NCBI RefSeq assembly: GCF_029227915.1
Contig: NC_079881.1
Coordinates: forward strand, 6,014,001 to 6,078,000
Direction: 5' to 3'
Source: Hydractinia symbiolongicarpus
Taxonomy: Eukaryota; Cnidaria; Hydrozoa; Anthoathecata; Hydractiniidae
DNA: 64,000 bases
A program made the position numbers and the translations under genes. Positions 1 through 10,385 of this stretch are shown piece by piece (the stretch's first letter is position 1; each line of letters opens with the position of its first letter). The notes below the pieces were generated by a model. That model saw only the letters and a list, made by a program, of their open reading frames with translations. It was not told where the DNA came from and ran no database searches.

Positions 1-485
1 TGACAAACACATACACTTAATTACCTACAGGCACTATTTTCGCAACTTTGTTACATGTATGTTGGTGGCCAGTTTAAGTAGGTGAAATAAAAATATGAAG
101 AAAATAGACAGAAAAGTTAAAAAAACATTTTTAGTGACTTTCTGTTTTTGTGATTCCTAAAAATTTACGTTTAATAAATATCAAGTTTACTTTATTCAAG
201 GAGCTTTATTTGACACTCCGCTTTTCGCTTATACAGATACTTGCGCATATGCAGAACCTAGATTTACGTGAGAAGACCTACATTTGTACGGCAGAAGAAA
301 GACATAGCCCGACGTACAGTCAGTTTTGTCCAACTTTTCACAACAATGTTCGCGAAATTTTGATCAACATATCTGCAAAACGAAATGTTTTTAAAACAGA
401 CTAAACACGTATTAGAGAGGTTACGTCATTATACATCAACAGACGGAAGAAAATACCCATAAATTCAACACAAGTGCGTCGCTTG

Positions 486-526
486 ATGACGTGCGTCATC
501 AAATGACGTGCATCATTCAATGACGT
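486..526. repeat. Three 17-bp spaced TGACGT (CRE/ATF-like) sites
   Basis: TGACGT occurs at 487, 504 and 521, exactly 17 bp apart, within near-identical units. The first unit is a palindrome, TGACGTGCGTCA. An ACGTCA also occurs near 424. TGACGT is the half-core bound by CREB/ATF bZIP proteins, so this could be a promoter element of a gene to the left of the window or simply a short tandem repeat. Confidence 0.5.
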
Positions 527-700
527 AGTTTTGAGAGTAAAAAAAGTAGACGTGCTACCTTTAACAGAAAAAACAAACGCCCTATTTAAACAAACACTCG
601 ATGTAAACAAACATCCGCCCTTTTTAATATCCGTTTTAAAGTGCCTGATCGTGGGTGAAAAGTTCCAAAAAAATATTTCAAAATAATAATAGTTAAGACA

Positions 701-872
701 GCGAGAGCTGCATCGTCGTTGGCGATCACAATATGTTAGTAAAGCGAGAATTACATCGTCGTTGGCGATCACAATATGTTAGTAAAGCGAGAATTACATC
801 GTCGTTGGCGATCACAATATGTTAGTAAAGCGAGAATTACATCGTCGTTGGCGATCACGATATGTTAGTAAA
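701..872. repeat. 43-bp tandem repeat, four copies
   Basis: Four consecutive 43-bp units start at 701, 744, 787 and 830. Each contains the words catcgtcgttggcgatcac and atatgttagtaaa. The two middle copies are identical and the outer ones differ at a few bases. No coding role is visible. Confidence 0.9.
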
Positions 873-1110
873 ATTAAGAGTTCTAAATAAGAAACATCAA
901 CTATTTTTTCATGCTATATTTTCTCATGATGGCGGCTTGCTCTACTAACAATCTTGTTAATGGTACACAGAAATATGAGCCGTATTTTTTACCAGATAAC
1001 AACACACGTCATCCACACGTCAATACAACAAGTAGTTATCACCAGTCTTCTCAAACATGCATGTTTATTAAAGACAGTTTTACACCTGAGACTTATATGG
1101 TCAGCGGTTA

Positions 1111-1145
1111 GTGAGGCCTGATCATTTAAAAGCCCTGGGAACTAC
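1111..1145. repeat. Truncated half of the 2715-2802 MITE family
   Basis: The segment gtgaggcctgat...gccctgggaact matches the right half of the fold-back element at 2715-2802 (gtggcctgat...gccctgggaac). The left inverted arm is missing, so this looks like a decayed or half copy. Confidence 0.4.
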
Positions 1146-2242
1146 ATTCATGGAGGACATGTAGTAATATCCTTAGGAAAAAAGTACTGAGAACGAAGTT
1201 AGCATTGAAAAAAATTTCAATATCGATATTCTTTAAGAAAATGCTTATATCTGTATCATCTACCCCCTTTTTCAATGTTGCATTTATACATTAAAAAACC
1301 AACGGAAGTAATTTCTTTTAAGTTTGGAAGAAAGAAAAATACTGGCAGCCGTTAGTTACCTGCCATTATGAATAATAGATATTACAGACTAGCAGTACAA
1401 ATTGTTGAAATTTAGATAAATGATTGAAGATCGGAGTTGGACTTCTGTTGTCTATCGTCGTATGCTACTTTCTATAATGTTTACTAAATCTTCGATCAGA
1501 GTGGGAATCGAACGCCTACCCCAGTTTTTTTATTATATAATAATTTCATCTTGCTATATGTAAGATTGATTATTACACGATGGTTCGGAAACTGTATCAA
1601 GGAAGATGCGGAGGAGAGTGTATTTAGAGGTGTGATCCGTCAAACTATATTGTGCTCCATACATAAGGAATTATCATAGTTTACAGAGCTATAAGTAAAA
1701 CCAACTGTGGAAAAACGATTATGCAACCTGATCCTGCACAGTGAGAAAATTTAAAGCCTTAATTCCACATTATTCTTCTTTCAAAGTTTTTACTGAGTTA
1801 ATCCTTTCCGCTAGCTAAGAGATAGACGTAACAACAGACATAGAACTGTCAACACAGAGAGAAGACTTCAACATGCGAATCCGATAACGCGAGAATAAAC
1901 TTCCTTTGGAATGAATAAACTCAGCGGGATAAATATCAACATATTCTTACCCAGTTTTGTTTCTCCTGCGATGTAACTTATTTAAAAAGGAATCTGGGTT
2001 TCAGGTTAAGTGTGTGATATAATTCCTGACCTAGCATTATATTTAATTTGATGTTATCGTAAATTAACTACATCTATCTTAGTTATCATAATTGCGGCTT
2101 TCGTTGCGTCAAAAGAATATATTTAACCTGAACTGTTATCAAGGAAAGTTTAAATACGTCATAGAATGCATGATGGCGTTTTTAAGTATTGCACAACTGA
2201 CTATAGCACAACAAGAATTAAAATTTTAAGAATTAAATTAAA

Positions 2243-2364
2243 CACTGAATATGACCCTATTCCCAGGGCTGGCTACTCCTCATCTGATATTGATATAAAA
2301 TATTAATCCCTGGGAACAGATTAGTAGAGCAACGATTGAATAAAGTTGGCAATCGTATTCAGTG
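2243..2364. repeat. Small fold-back element
   Basis: The outer ends are inverted (cactgaata at 2243-2251 and tattcagtg at 2356-2364), and an inner inverted pair tcccaggg/ccctggga lies between them. The inner words resemble the CCCAGGG core of the 2715-2802 element. No target-site duplication was identified, so the boundaries are tentative. Confidence 0.4.
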
Positions 2365-2714
2365 CCTCGTTTGCGCACACACATGCTTCTTATCTAAATA
2401 TTTGCCAATGGTCTACAAAATGTGTAAAAAAAAAGCCTGTGACAGTTTTAAAGAAAATTTCAGTACGAACGGTACACGTATATAGGGAGTTTTGTTAATC
2501 ATAATGGTAGCGCATTGTTATTACGTTTTGTAACCAGAACTGCATTTATTTTAGCAATTTTATAGAAAAGTAAAAAAGAAATAGTGGAATAACAGTGTTT
2601 CATCCTGCAGTTTATTCTTGATGATTATTTGACTTTATACTACAAAGAATGTTGAATGTAGTTTTGTTGTTGGAAATTTTTTTAGATGAGAATACTTCTT
2701 CTGGTAGCAATACC

Positions 2715-2802
2715 CAACCTCGTCCCCAGGGTCTTGTGGTCCCTGATCCGTTATTACGGAGTGGCCTGATAAACAAGGCAAAATGCCCTGGGAACGAGGT
2801 TG
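2715..2802. mobile_element. 88-bp MITE sharing termini with the helicase element
   Basis: The inverted ends read CAACCTCGTCCCCAGGG and CCCTGGGAACGAGGTTG. They are flanked by a 9-bp direct repeat with one mismatch (agcaatacc at 2706-2714, aacaatacc at 2803-2811). The terminal motif is nearly the same as that of the 6455-10385 element (CAATCTCGTCCCCAGAG), and the target duplication length is similar. It carries no coding sequence and is probably a non-autonomous member of the same transposon group. Confidence 0.75.
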
Positions 2803-4930
2803 AACAATACCATTTATCTGGTACTGCTATAAATAAAGCTAAGACTAGATAAAAATGTTTAGTCAACATAAAGCATAAAAATAGACTTAAAAGGGTTGCA
2901 ACGGGAAAGAGTTGTTTTAATTGACAATCATGCAGGAAATCTCATTCCTCATTTTATAACTACGGCAGCTATTTTTTCCAAATCAAAAATGTTGAGAGGG
3001 AAAGTAGGAAACAAAACAAATCCTACGCAAAAGACCATATATGGGCAGCACGTCGTATTAAAATGGAATTTAAAGTATTTCATGACGACATCCGAACAAG
3101 TGGTTTCCACTAATGACCTTAAAATTTGTTGTTATAAACACGAGAGTGTGTTAATCGTATCGCAGTAGCTGGTTTCAAAGAGTTCCTACAGAGTTGGTCA
3201 ATAATAATAAAAGAGGATTAATTTGATTACACGAAGAGATTCTTAATATAAAATTCAAAAACAATTTATAATTTGTTATTCCACGAGAAGTCCTTCAGGT
3301 AAGTGAACACGTTTTTTATTTCTGTGATAAATATTTTATACGCCATTTATACTTCAGTTTTTTATTTATATTTTATTTTATCTTATTGGATTTTTTTTAC
3401 TTCTGAGTTGCAAAGGCGTGATTACATGTTTTCAGTAAGAGTGACATGATTGCAAATTTTTTCATCTTTCTTTCGAAACAAGTGAGCATAGGTCTTTCCC
3501 CCGTCTTTATAGTTGACATCAATTGTTCAAATATTTCACTCCTCTTATATTGGTTAAAATGAAATTGCATTGAAATAAACATCTTGAGTTTGATGTTCTC
3601 TGTTTTTTTAGGGGGGTTGTTGGTAGTTGACTCCCCCTCACCCACACCATCGTTCCCCTAATTGTACCCCATTGATTACGTCTCTGGGTCCTGCTTACTC
3701 TGTCTCGAAGTTCAAGTAAACAGCATTGACCTTTTCCTGATTAAAGCTCTAAAGAATGCTTTATTCTTGGTATCATTTAAGCCAACATTCTTCTCTGTTC
3801 CAATTAGCACTTTTTATTACTTTATCTACCGATGAATTTAATTTCATAATTATAAATAGTTAACTGCGACGTTTTGACAAAAAAATTGGTTAAAACTCGT
3901 TCCCATACTCTAAAAAACCAAAAAACCAAAAGGCATGGGTTCCTTATTTTGTTCAGTGCACTTCTTTATATTTGTTGTTTTTGTTTCAACTTATCATAAA
4001 GCGATATAACTTCATTTTGCAACACCGTGTAACACATTGATTTCAACGTTGATTTAAATTTTAAGTATGCTAGCAGCTTCGTTGATAAATACATACGTGT
4101 TTAATGTTTTAAAATAACAAATAAAATTAGTAAATTTATATTACTGGAAATGTTTTAACAACATTGATCACGTGGTTTGTGTTGAGCAAAAATCTAACCG
4201 TAAAAGAATTTAAAGAATCGTCCGTTTAAAATCGTTGCAAAACAAACACCCGGAATAAAGAGAATGGCAAGACCGTGAAAAAATAACAAGTGCCTCAGAA
4301 AGTCATGCTTTAAAATAACATTATTTTGTCCTGATTGACAAAATCAAAATAAAACGTGTTCCATGTGATATAGTTGGAATTTTTTATTGACTCAAATCAC
4401 TTCCTCATAGAATTTCTTCTAACTCCCGCTGTCTATTAAGCGTCGTTCTCTGCTAAAACACGCTCTCTGCTAAAAAACGCCCTTCAAAAAAGCCTTTCTT
4501 TAATGCAAGGTTCTTTAGAAAATGAACATGGTGACAAAAACAGTGTAGAAACCATTAAAATAAAAAGACGCCGGGTTGTTTACACATTAGGTACGGCATT
4601 GCGATATTTCGACGTGACGACAGTACGACGTTTTGACGTAACAACGTAACGACGTTATGCATCTTTATGTATCGATGTTATTATCATTGAAGGTTTCCTT
4701 TTAATTTTGAAAGTCTTAATATAACTTTACCTATTTTCTACACATTCACATTTCTGAAATAACTGGACAACAAAAATAGGAACACTGAAATAATAAAAAA
4801 TAAGTATTTATATAAAGTTGTTTCGATTCATGTTGGCTATGTTACAGGTTGATTGAAAGAATGACTTTTAACTCGCTATTATATCGTGGTTTGGAAATCA
4901 AAAGCTGTGTATGGTTACTACAAGTGAAAT

Positions 4931-4962
4931 CACGTGTGCATAGCACGTGTTCATAGCACGTG
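4931..4962. promoter_or_regulatory. Three CACGTG E-boxes at 13-bp spacing
   Basis: CACGTG occurs at 4931, 4944 and 4957, joined by the repeated spacer word catag. CACGTG is the canonical E-box for bHLH-ZIP proteins, but no gene start is visible nearby, so this may be only a short tandem repeat. Confidence 0.35.
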
Positions 4963-6454
4963 TTTAGCACTCCACAGTGAAGTGATAGGCTTTTGTCTGC
5001 ATTCACTGAAAGTCATGGTCTACATTTGTTTTTCTAGCTTTATCTCAGACACGGGTGGTAAAATATCATGTGGATAAAACGTTTTAACAAAGCAGGATAG
5101 AACACACAGCTTTGTTTTTTCTGCTGCGATGCGAGGGTCATTTTTTTCTTACGGAGTCAACTTTTTGTTATTAAACTGAAGGTGTCAAAATTATTATTGC
5201 ATCATTGATTCAAAGTGACTGTTTTGTTTGTGGGAAGGGAATTTGATTAGTATAAAAAGAGAAGAAAAAAAGAAGAAAAATTAAGTTACCATGGCAATGG
5301 AACAAGGTACAGACCTCTCAGGATTATGATGTTTTAGACCTCGAATTTTTGCCAGTTCTGTCATTCGCGAAATTTATGCAATAGAGTACGGCCATTCGTA
5401 AAAATAAATTCGTGCGAAATCTAAAAAAATGCAAAAATTTGACTCGTAAAATCGCGAAATTCAATTCTCACGAAAATAATCCATTAAAGTAGTTTGGTGA
5501 CAAATTGTTTATCTCTATTTCACCTGTGAGTGTAATGTTTTAGTGAGAATATTGTTACAGTTGAAGCCTTGTTAATTTGCTTATTATTTTTATTGCCCGT
5601 CTTGACCTTAAACAGAGGTCAGTGACCATAATCAAATGAGTCGTTACGATCGAAATAACTTCAGAGTATTTCCAGTAAATGGGGATGTCCATCTTATATT
5701 TCCCTTTACGAGAAACTTGCGAATCAAAAAAATTACACATGAATGTATGTCATGTTGACAGCGCTTTAGTCGCTATTTTTACAGAGATTTACCACCGTCA
5801 GAAATGCTGGAAATAGATTGGTCGCATTTAACAACAAACAAACATCCTTTGAAATTCAATATTTCGTGAAAGGATAAATTCGCAGCAAACAGGAAATTAG
5901 CTATTAACATCTATTTATCACAAGTTTATAAACTCCCTCCCATTTTAATTAGATAAAGAAGGATTACCCTAAACGGATTAACCTTCAAAATATTTCATTA
6001 CATTAGTCAATTGTGTGATATGTAAAGCATGCTTTATATTCTGTTTCACGCTTTGTTGGCAAAATATAGGTGTCATTGATGACCGTCAACAGTTTTCTGT
6101 AATTTGCTGTGGTGCATAATACACTTTACCAAAACTTAACGCTCCAAAAACATAAAAAATTCTTTGGTGGTAAATGCCAAACTCGTCAAATTTAAAACAA
6201 GAATAAATTAAGTCTCTAGAGTGGAACGTTTCCAGGTTTACTTTGCATGCAAAAAAACTCTATTTGAAATATGAGATATCTGATGCAGTGTGAATCATAC
6301 TATTAAACTACGAATCAGTCTCAATAGAATTGCCGGGGTAAAGGACAGCTGTACTATGAGCCAACAAACTACCAAGTCTGTTTTTTCTTGCCAGGAGCCT
6401 CAGAATGGAAGTTGTTAATACGCATGTGTACATAACATAAACACGCGCCAAAGT

Positions 6455-6534
6455 CAATCTCGTCCCCAGAGCTTCTTTTTCCCTTTCTGATATGCGTGCT
6501 GGCGCGAAAGAAGTAGCTCTGGGACTGGCTGGTT
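6455..6534 (+). repeat. Left terminal inverted repeat of the transposon
   Basis: It matches the reverse complement of about 10309-10385 along roughly 80 bases with scattered mismatches. Shared blocks include the outer CTCG(T/C)CCCAG segment, GATATG, CTGGCGCGAAAGAAGTAGCT and CTGGGACTGG. The repeat is itself palindromic, with the word GCTCTGGG near one end and CCCAGAGC near the other. Confidence 0.85.
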
Positions 6535-6864
6535 AAAGTTTGAATTTCATTGGCTCTTCAATTACGCGAGTTTTAAGACGAGTTGCTTCAAGGCGAGAAC
6601 GTAACGGCCGTGAGTTAATTTAAAATGGCGGAAGATGATGTGCGGGATTTGTTATGTTGCTGTTTGTTAATGTATGAAGATTTTTATTACATAAAGAATA
6701 AAATTTAAGAAAATATTATTTTGGTAATGCTTACGACCATGTTGAAAAGATACCTGTAAAAAGATATAATGCAAGGTACTTATAAATAGGTTTTTCTCAC
6801 CTTTTGTTTAGCTAAACTAGAGCTAGACTAGCTATATATTCTCATCATGTAACCATGCATCAAC

Positions 6865-8107
6865 ATGTTTGGAAAAAATAAAAGAATAACTGCAGAAGAT
6901 TCACCAAAAAGGTATGACCATACTTCATAAAATTTTATGTTTATAATATTTATATAACATGTAACCATTACATATATGCAATATATATATATATATATAT
7001 TCCCCAACAGGTTTCCAACAACATCAACACCTAAAAAAGTTTATGCAAAAAAAGATTTATCAACAGCATGCAGATTATGTTCAAATAATGTGGAGCAAAA
7101 ACGTTTATTCAGTATATTTAACAAGGTTGGATTAGAAAAAAATTTAAAAAGGAAAATAAGTAGAACTTGTGGAATTGATGTGAATGAAGCAGATGTTTTA
7201 CCAGCAGTAATTTGTCGAACGTGTATGAATTTTATTGAAAAAATGTGGACATACAGAAAGTGTTGTTGGGAAAGGATACATAATAGCAGCAGCTATGCAG
7301 ATGTTAGGTATGGAAAAATTGGATGACAAGCCATCAATTATGAAATTTCCAGTTAACTTAATTCACAAACCTCTTGAAGAGAAATGCAAGTATTTAGATA
7401 CTGTGCTAGAAACATTTGTTGATAGGTTTCTTATGCAAAGAGGTGGGGTGCAATGTCCAACAGATTATGTTCAAAATTATGGTTTGTGTAGCATATTCCA
7501 AACAGTTTTGGTGTTGCAGATGAAGGATACTGCAAAAGAAGGGGATGGTGATCGTAACCTTGTTAATCAAAAGCTGTTGCTATCAATCTTCAAATCACTG
7601 GGTCTTTACAGTAAGTATGCACTCGAAATGTTTGTATCAATAGCTCAAGTGGAAAGCTTATTAACACCAAGGCTTGCTAAACAACAAAAGTGGAGTTATT
7701 TTGTAAATTGGAGAGGCGGTCCTGGTCAAAATATTGAAGAAGATTTAGCACAGGAAATAACAAATAAAATCAGTAAAAATATTGTACATCATATGGGACC
7801 AAACAAAACCTTTAGTTCTATTAGTAAAATATGCAAAGCAACAAGTGGGATTAAAGAAATAACTGAAAATTACGATAAAGAACTGGAGAAACATGCAAAA
7901 TCTGTTCAACATGCAACTGCTAATAGTAAAAATGATGAGATCGAAATAATTGAAGAATTGCTGAGAGTAAAACCCTTCGATTCGATACCTGATAGATTTC
8001 ATGCAAGCTTTTGCAATATAAAGAGTAATCCACTACGCTATTTAAATGTGAGTGACTTTCATAAATGGCTTGATAATCATAAAAATGAAATAGGTATTTA
8101 TCAGTAA
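6865..8107 (+). pseudogene. Zinc-binding (CRLC...CRTC) + DUF6589-like C-terminal protein, internally deleted
   Basis: Exon 1 (6865-6911) begins MFGKNKRITAEDSPK. An intron with a GTATGA donor and CCCCAACAG acceptor leads to exon 2 at 7011, in phase. The first ~85 residues contain a paired-cysteine domain (CRLC near 7065, CRTC near 7217), like the N-terminal zinc-binding domain of many cnidarian transposon-linked proteins. Near 7255-7262 the frame changes. From there to the stop at 8107 the other frame reads as the C-terminal region of DUF6589-type proteins, including FVNWRGGPGQNIEEDL and HMGPNKTFSSISK. This family assignment is from memory. Full relatives, as I recall them, have several hundred more residues between the two parts, so the copy looks like an internal-deletion derivative lacking its catalytic core. 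It lies just inside the left terminus and converges on the helicase gene. Confidence 0.6.
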
Positions 8108-8429
8108 AATATTCTTACACACAATGTGTTATATATATATACATTATTAGAATGTGAATATGCATAAAAACATAAACTTTTTATTGCAAGCTGGACTTTA
8201 AAAAATATTGCTGATATAGGATGTCTAAAATATCTTTACAGATAAATGTTGTTTGACCCCATCAAAAATCTTATTTGATTATAAATTTGTTGCATAATCA
8301 AACTAGCTATCTAGAGTATATATATACACAATCTGCTTCACAAAAATTCTAATGGTCCAACCTTACCAATAAAAAATGTTTTCAACAAAATAAAAGAAGA
8401 AATAAAAACTATATATATTATTTATATAC

Positions 8430-10168
8430 TTATAGATTCAAATATTTTCTGATGACATCAAAAATTTTTGTCGAATACCTTTCATCCCAAACATCAAATT
8501 TATGCAATAAATCACGTTCACAAGTTATTAAATGAAAATTGTTGGAAATTTTTCCAATAACATCATGTGTCAAATTAAACTCAAATGTTAATAAATGAGA
8601 GTCTTCTTCCTTTTCAACATTAATCATTTCTAGCTCTAAACGTATTGATTCTCTATCAATATCTGACATTTGTATATGATGAACAGGAGAAAAATCTTCA
8701 GTTGTCGTAGGATTAGTTTTCACAACAATTGTCTTGTGTTTCGCATTTAAAACTGAAGTATTTGAGCAATGATTTTCTGAGACAATCAGTCTCTTGACAA
8801 TATTTTTTAATTGATTCATCCATTTTTAAATTATTTTTACTGATGTCAGAGTTGTTGTAGTACAATATGGCATTTGATTGTGCACCATTTCTCCCTGCAC
8901 GTCCAATTTCTTGTATGTAACTTTCCAGTTTTGATGGGGGAGAAATATGAATAATGTTAGTAACCTGAGGTACATTAACACCCATACCAAAAGCAGTGGT
9001 TGCAAATACTACCCTTATTCGAGAGTTTAAGGATTTCAATTCTTCCAAAATATCTTCTTTCATACACGAAGTGGTTGATGCATGAAATTGAGCATACAAT
9101 TTAGCTCTTGGAGTTATCTCGTTTTCACAGAAGGGATTTTCAATAACCTTTCAAAAAGTTTATATGCATATCCACAATATTTTAAACCCATATATATAAT
9201 TGTGATAGGGTAATCTTGTCTTGTTTCGTTTAATTTTGTTGCTATTGGTAATAGAATTTGTTCATAACTTTTTACACCATAGTTGTTTGGAAGTCGTTTT
9301 TTTACACTTAGAAACACATTTCTACGATTTGGTGAGGCTTTTACAATTTTGCAGTTCTGTAGAGATAAGTCTTTTATAATTTTGGAAATCATTTTATCTC
9401 CCGCAGTTGCGGTTAATGCAAGCATAGGGCGATCTTGAAAGATGGTGTTTAAGACAACCAAATCTTGAAAGCTTTTTCTAAATTCCAGTCCCCTGAAACG
9501 ATATAAAAACATAATATATATATATACCTAAATATGTAAATTATAGTATATACATAGTAACAAAAAGAGTATATATATACATTTATATTTTTAGCTGATA
9601 GTTTTTGTACATTTTGTAGCTAGCTATATATAAAATTTACTTACCACAATTCCACACAATGTGCCTCATCTACTACACATGCAACAACATTATCCTGATA
9701 AATTTTTGATTTTAGTAAATTTCTTCCTGTGTGTGACAAAAATGCTTCTGGATGTCCAAATAAAAAATCAATATCTCCATTTTTTATTTCATGTGAAACT
9801 TTGAAATTTGGTTTGACAGGATCTTCCGTATTCAAATGTGCAAAAAGATCTTCTGTACATTCTTCCCTTTCATAAGTAAGTGTAGCAACTTCTACACCTC
9901 TTTGGCTCAAAATTTTTTGTTGATCCTCAATGATAGCGTTGAGAGGGCTAACAACAATCACTATGTTTCTTTTCTTCTGTAAAGGCATTACAAAAGGAAG
10001 TAACTGGTACAAAATGGATTTCCCATATCCAGTAGGCAAAACCGCAAGAGTATCGTTTCCATTAATTAGTTGTTCAAAGCAAATGATTTGTTTGGGCTTT
10101 AACACAAAATTTGGGTCAAAACCTTTCTCTAGAGCAAGTTTGGAAAAAAGTTGTATTATATTTTCCAT
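8430..10168 (-). pseudogene. RecQ-family DEAH helicase, two frame disruptions
   Basis: Exon 1 (10168-9645, start MENIIQLFSK) carries the RecQ Walker A (LPTGYGKS) and motif II (DEAH in VVDEAHCVELW). A clean intron (donor GTAAGT, acceptor TTTCAG) joins it to exon 2 at 9492, in phase within the conserved tryptophan codon. Exon 2 holds motif III (ALTATA), then motif V (FATTAFGMGVNVPQ) and motif VI (QEIGRAGRNG), followed by a cysteine-containing segment. Between motifs III and V the frame slips at about 9150 (a run GAAAGG that appears to lack one A). It slips again at about 8715, after NCCEN, where the original frame meets a stop. The last ~100 residues match no fold I know. Helicases of this family unwind DNA 3'-5' with ATP; within this element it would presumably help transposition or repair. 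As read, no full-length product is made unless the two shifts are sequencing errors. Confidence 0.8.
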
Positions 10169-10308
10169 CTTGTTAGCCAGCTAACTAAATTTTTACTCGC
10201 CATATGCTTGTTTTTATGCTCAGTTACCTTCCTATATCCCTTCCGTAAAATCTGGACAAGCAAGACAAACGGCTTTTCAAAAATACCCACTATAGGTGGG
10301 TATTTTGA

Positions 10309-10385
10309 CCGGCCAGTCCCAGAGCTACTTCTTTCGCGCCAGCCACATATCAAAAAGAGAAAAAGAAGCCCTGGGAACGAGATTG
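10309..10385 (-). repeat. Right terminal inverted repeat of the transposon
   Basis: This is the inverted partner of 6455-6534, ending exactly at the 10-bp duplication GCGCCAAAGT (10386-10395). Just inside it, at 10280-10306, lies a perfect 11-bp hairpin (aaaatacccac / gtgggtatttt, 5-base loop) that has no counterpart at the left end. Confidence 0.85.

Larger units (their letters stand above)
1..6454. other. Intergenic, repeat-rich, no supported gene
   Basis: I see no open frame with recognisable domain content or a credible splice chain on either strand; the longest frames (up to about 120 codons) have low-complexity or stop-bounded translations typical of AT-rich non-coding DNA. The stretch does hold a 17-bp TGACGT array (486-526), a 43-bp tandem array (701-872), small fold-back elements (1111-1145, 2243-2364, 2715-2802), three spaced CACGTG sites (4931-4962) and an ACGT-rich patch near 4600-4670. 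An AT-rich repeat with many 'cgcgaaatt' words lies at about 5340-5480, and similar words recur near 33300-33410 and 58425-58500. Confidence 0.6.
6455..10385. mobile_element. DNA transposon with RecQ helicase and zinc/DUF6589-like protein
   Basis: The element is bounded by imperfect inverted repeats of about 80 bp. The left end is 6455 to ~6534 and the right end is ~10309 to 10385; the outer ends read CAATCTCGTCCCCAG and CTGGGAACGAGATTG. A perfect 10-bp direct duplication, GCGCCAAAGT, flanks it at 6445-6454 and 10386-10395, which is direct evidence of insertion as a unit. Each terminus also folds on itself (CCCAGAGCTTCTTT against AAAGAAGTAGCTCTGGG). Inside, two convergent genes start near the termini and end about 320 bp apart: a zinc-binding/DUF6589-like protein (+) and a RecQ-type helicase (-). 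A 9-10 bp duplication is usual for Mutator-like elements and longer than the 3-4 bp I recall for Academ elements, some of which are described with a helicase. The superfamily is therefore left open. Confidence 0.82.

Noticed and set aside
401-772. 123-codon minus-strand frame
   Set aside because: It runs through the TGACGT array and into the 43-bp array, has no recognisable domain and no splice context.
1425-1530. tRNA B-box-like word (gttcgattcccac on the minus strand)
   Set aside because: No matching A-box or acceptor stem at the right distance, so I call neither a tRNA gene nor a SINE.
7205-7262. Possible mini-intron at the frame jump of the zinc/DUF6589-like gene
   Set aside because: The only GT..AG pair nearby would be under 45 bp and would remove the conserved CRTC cysteine.
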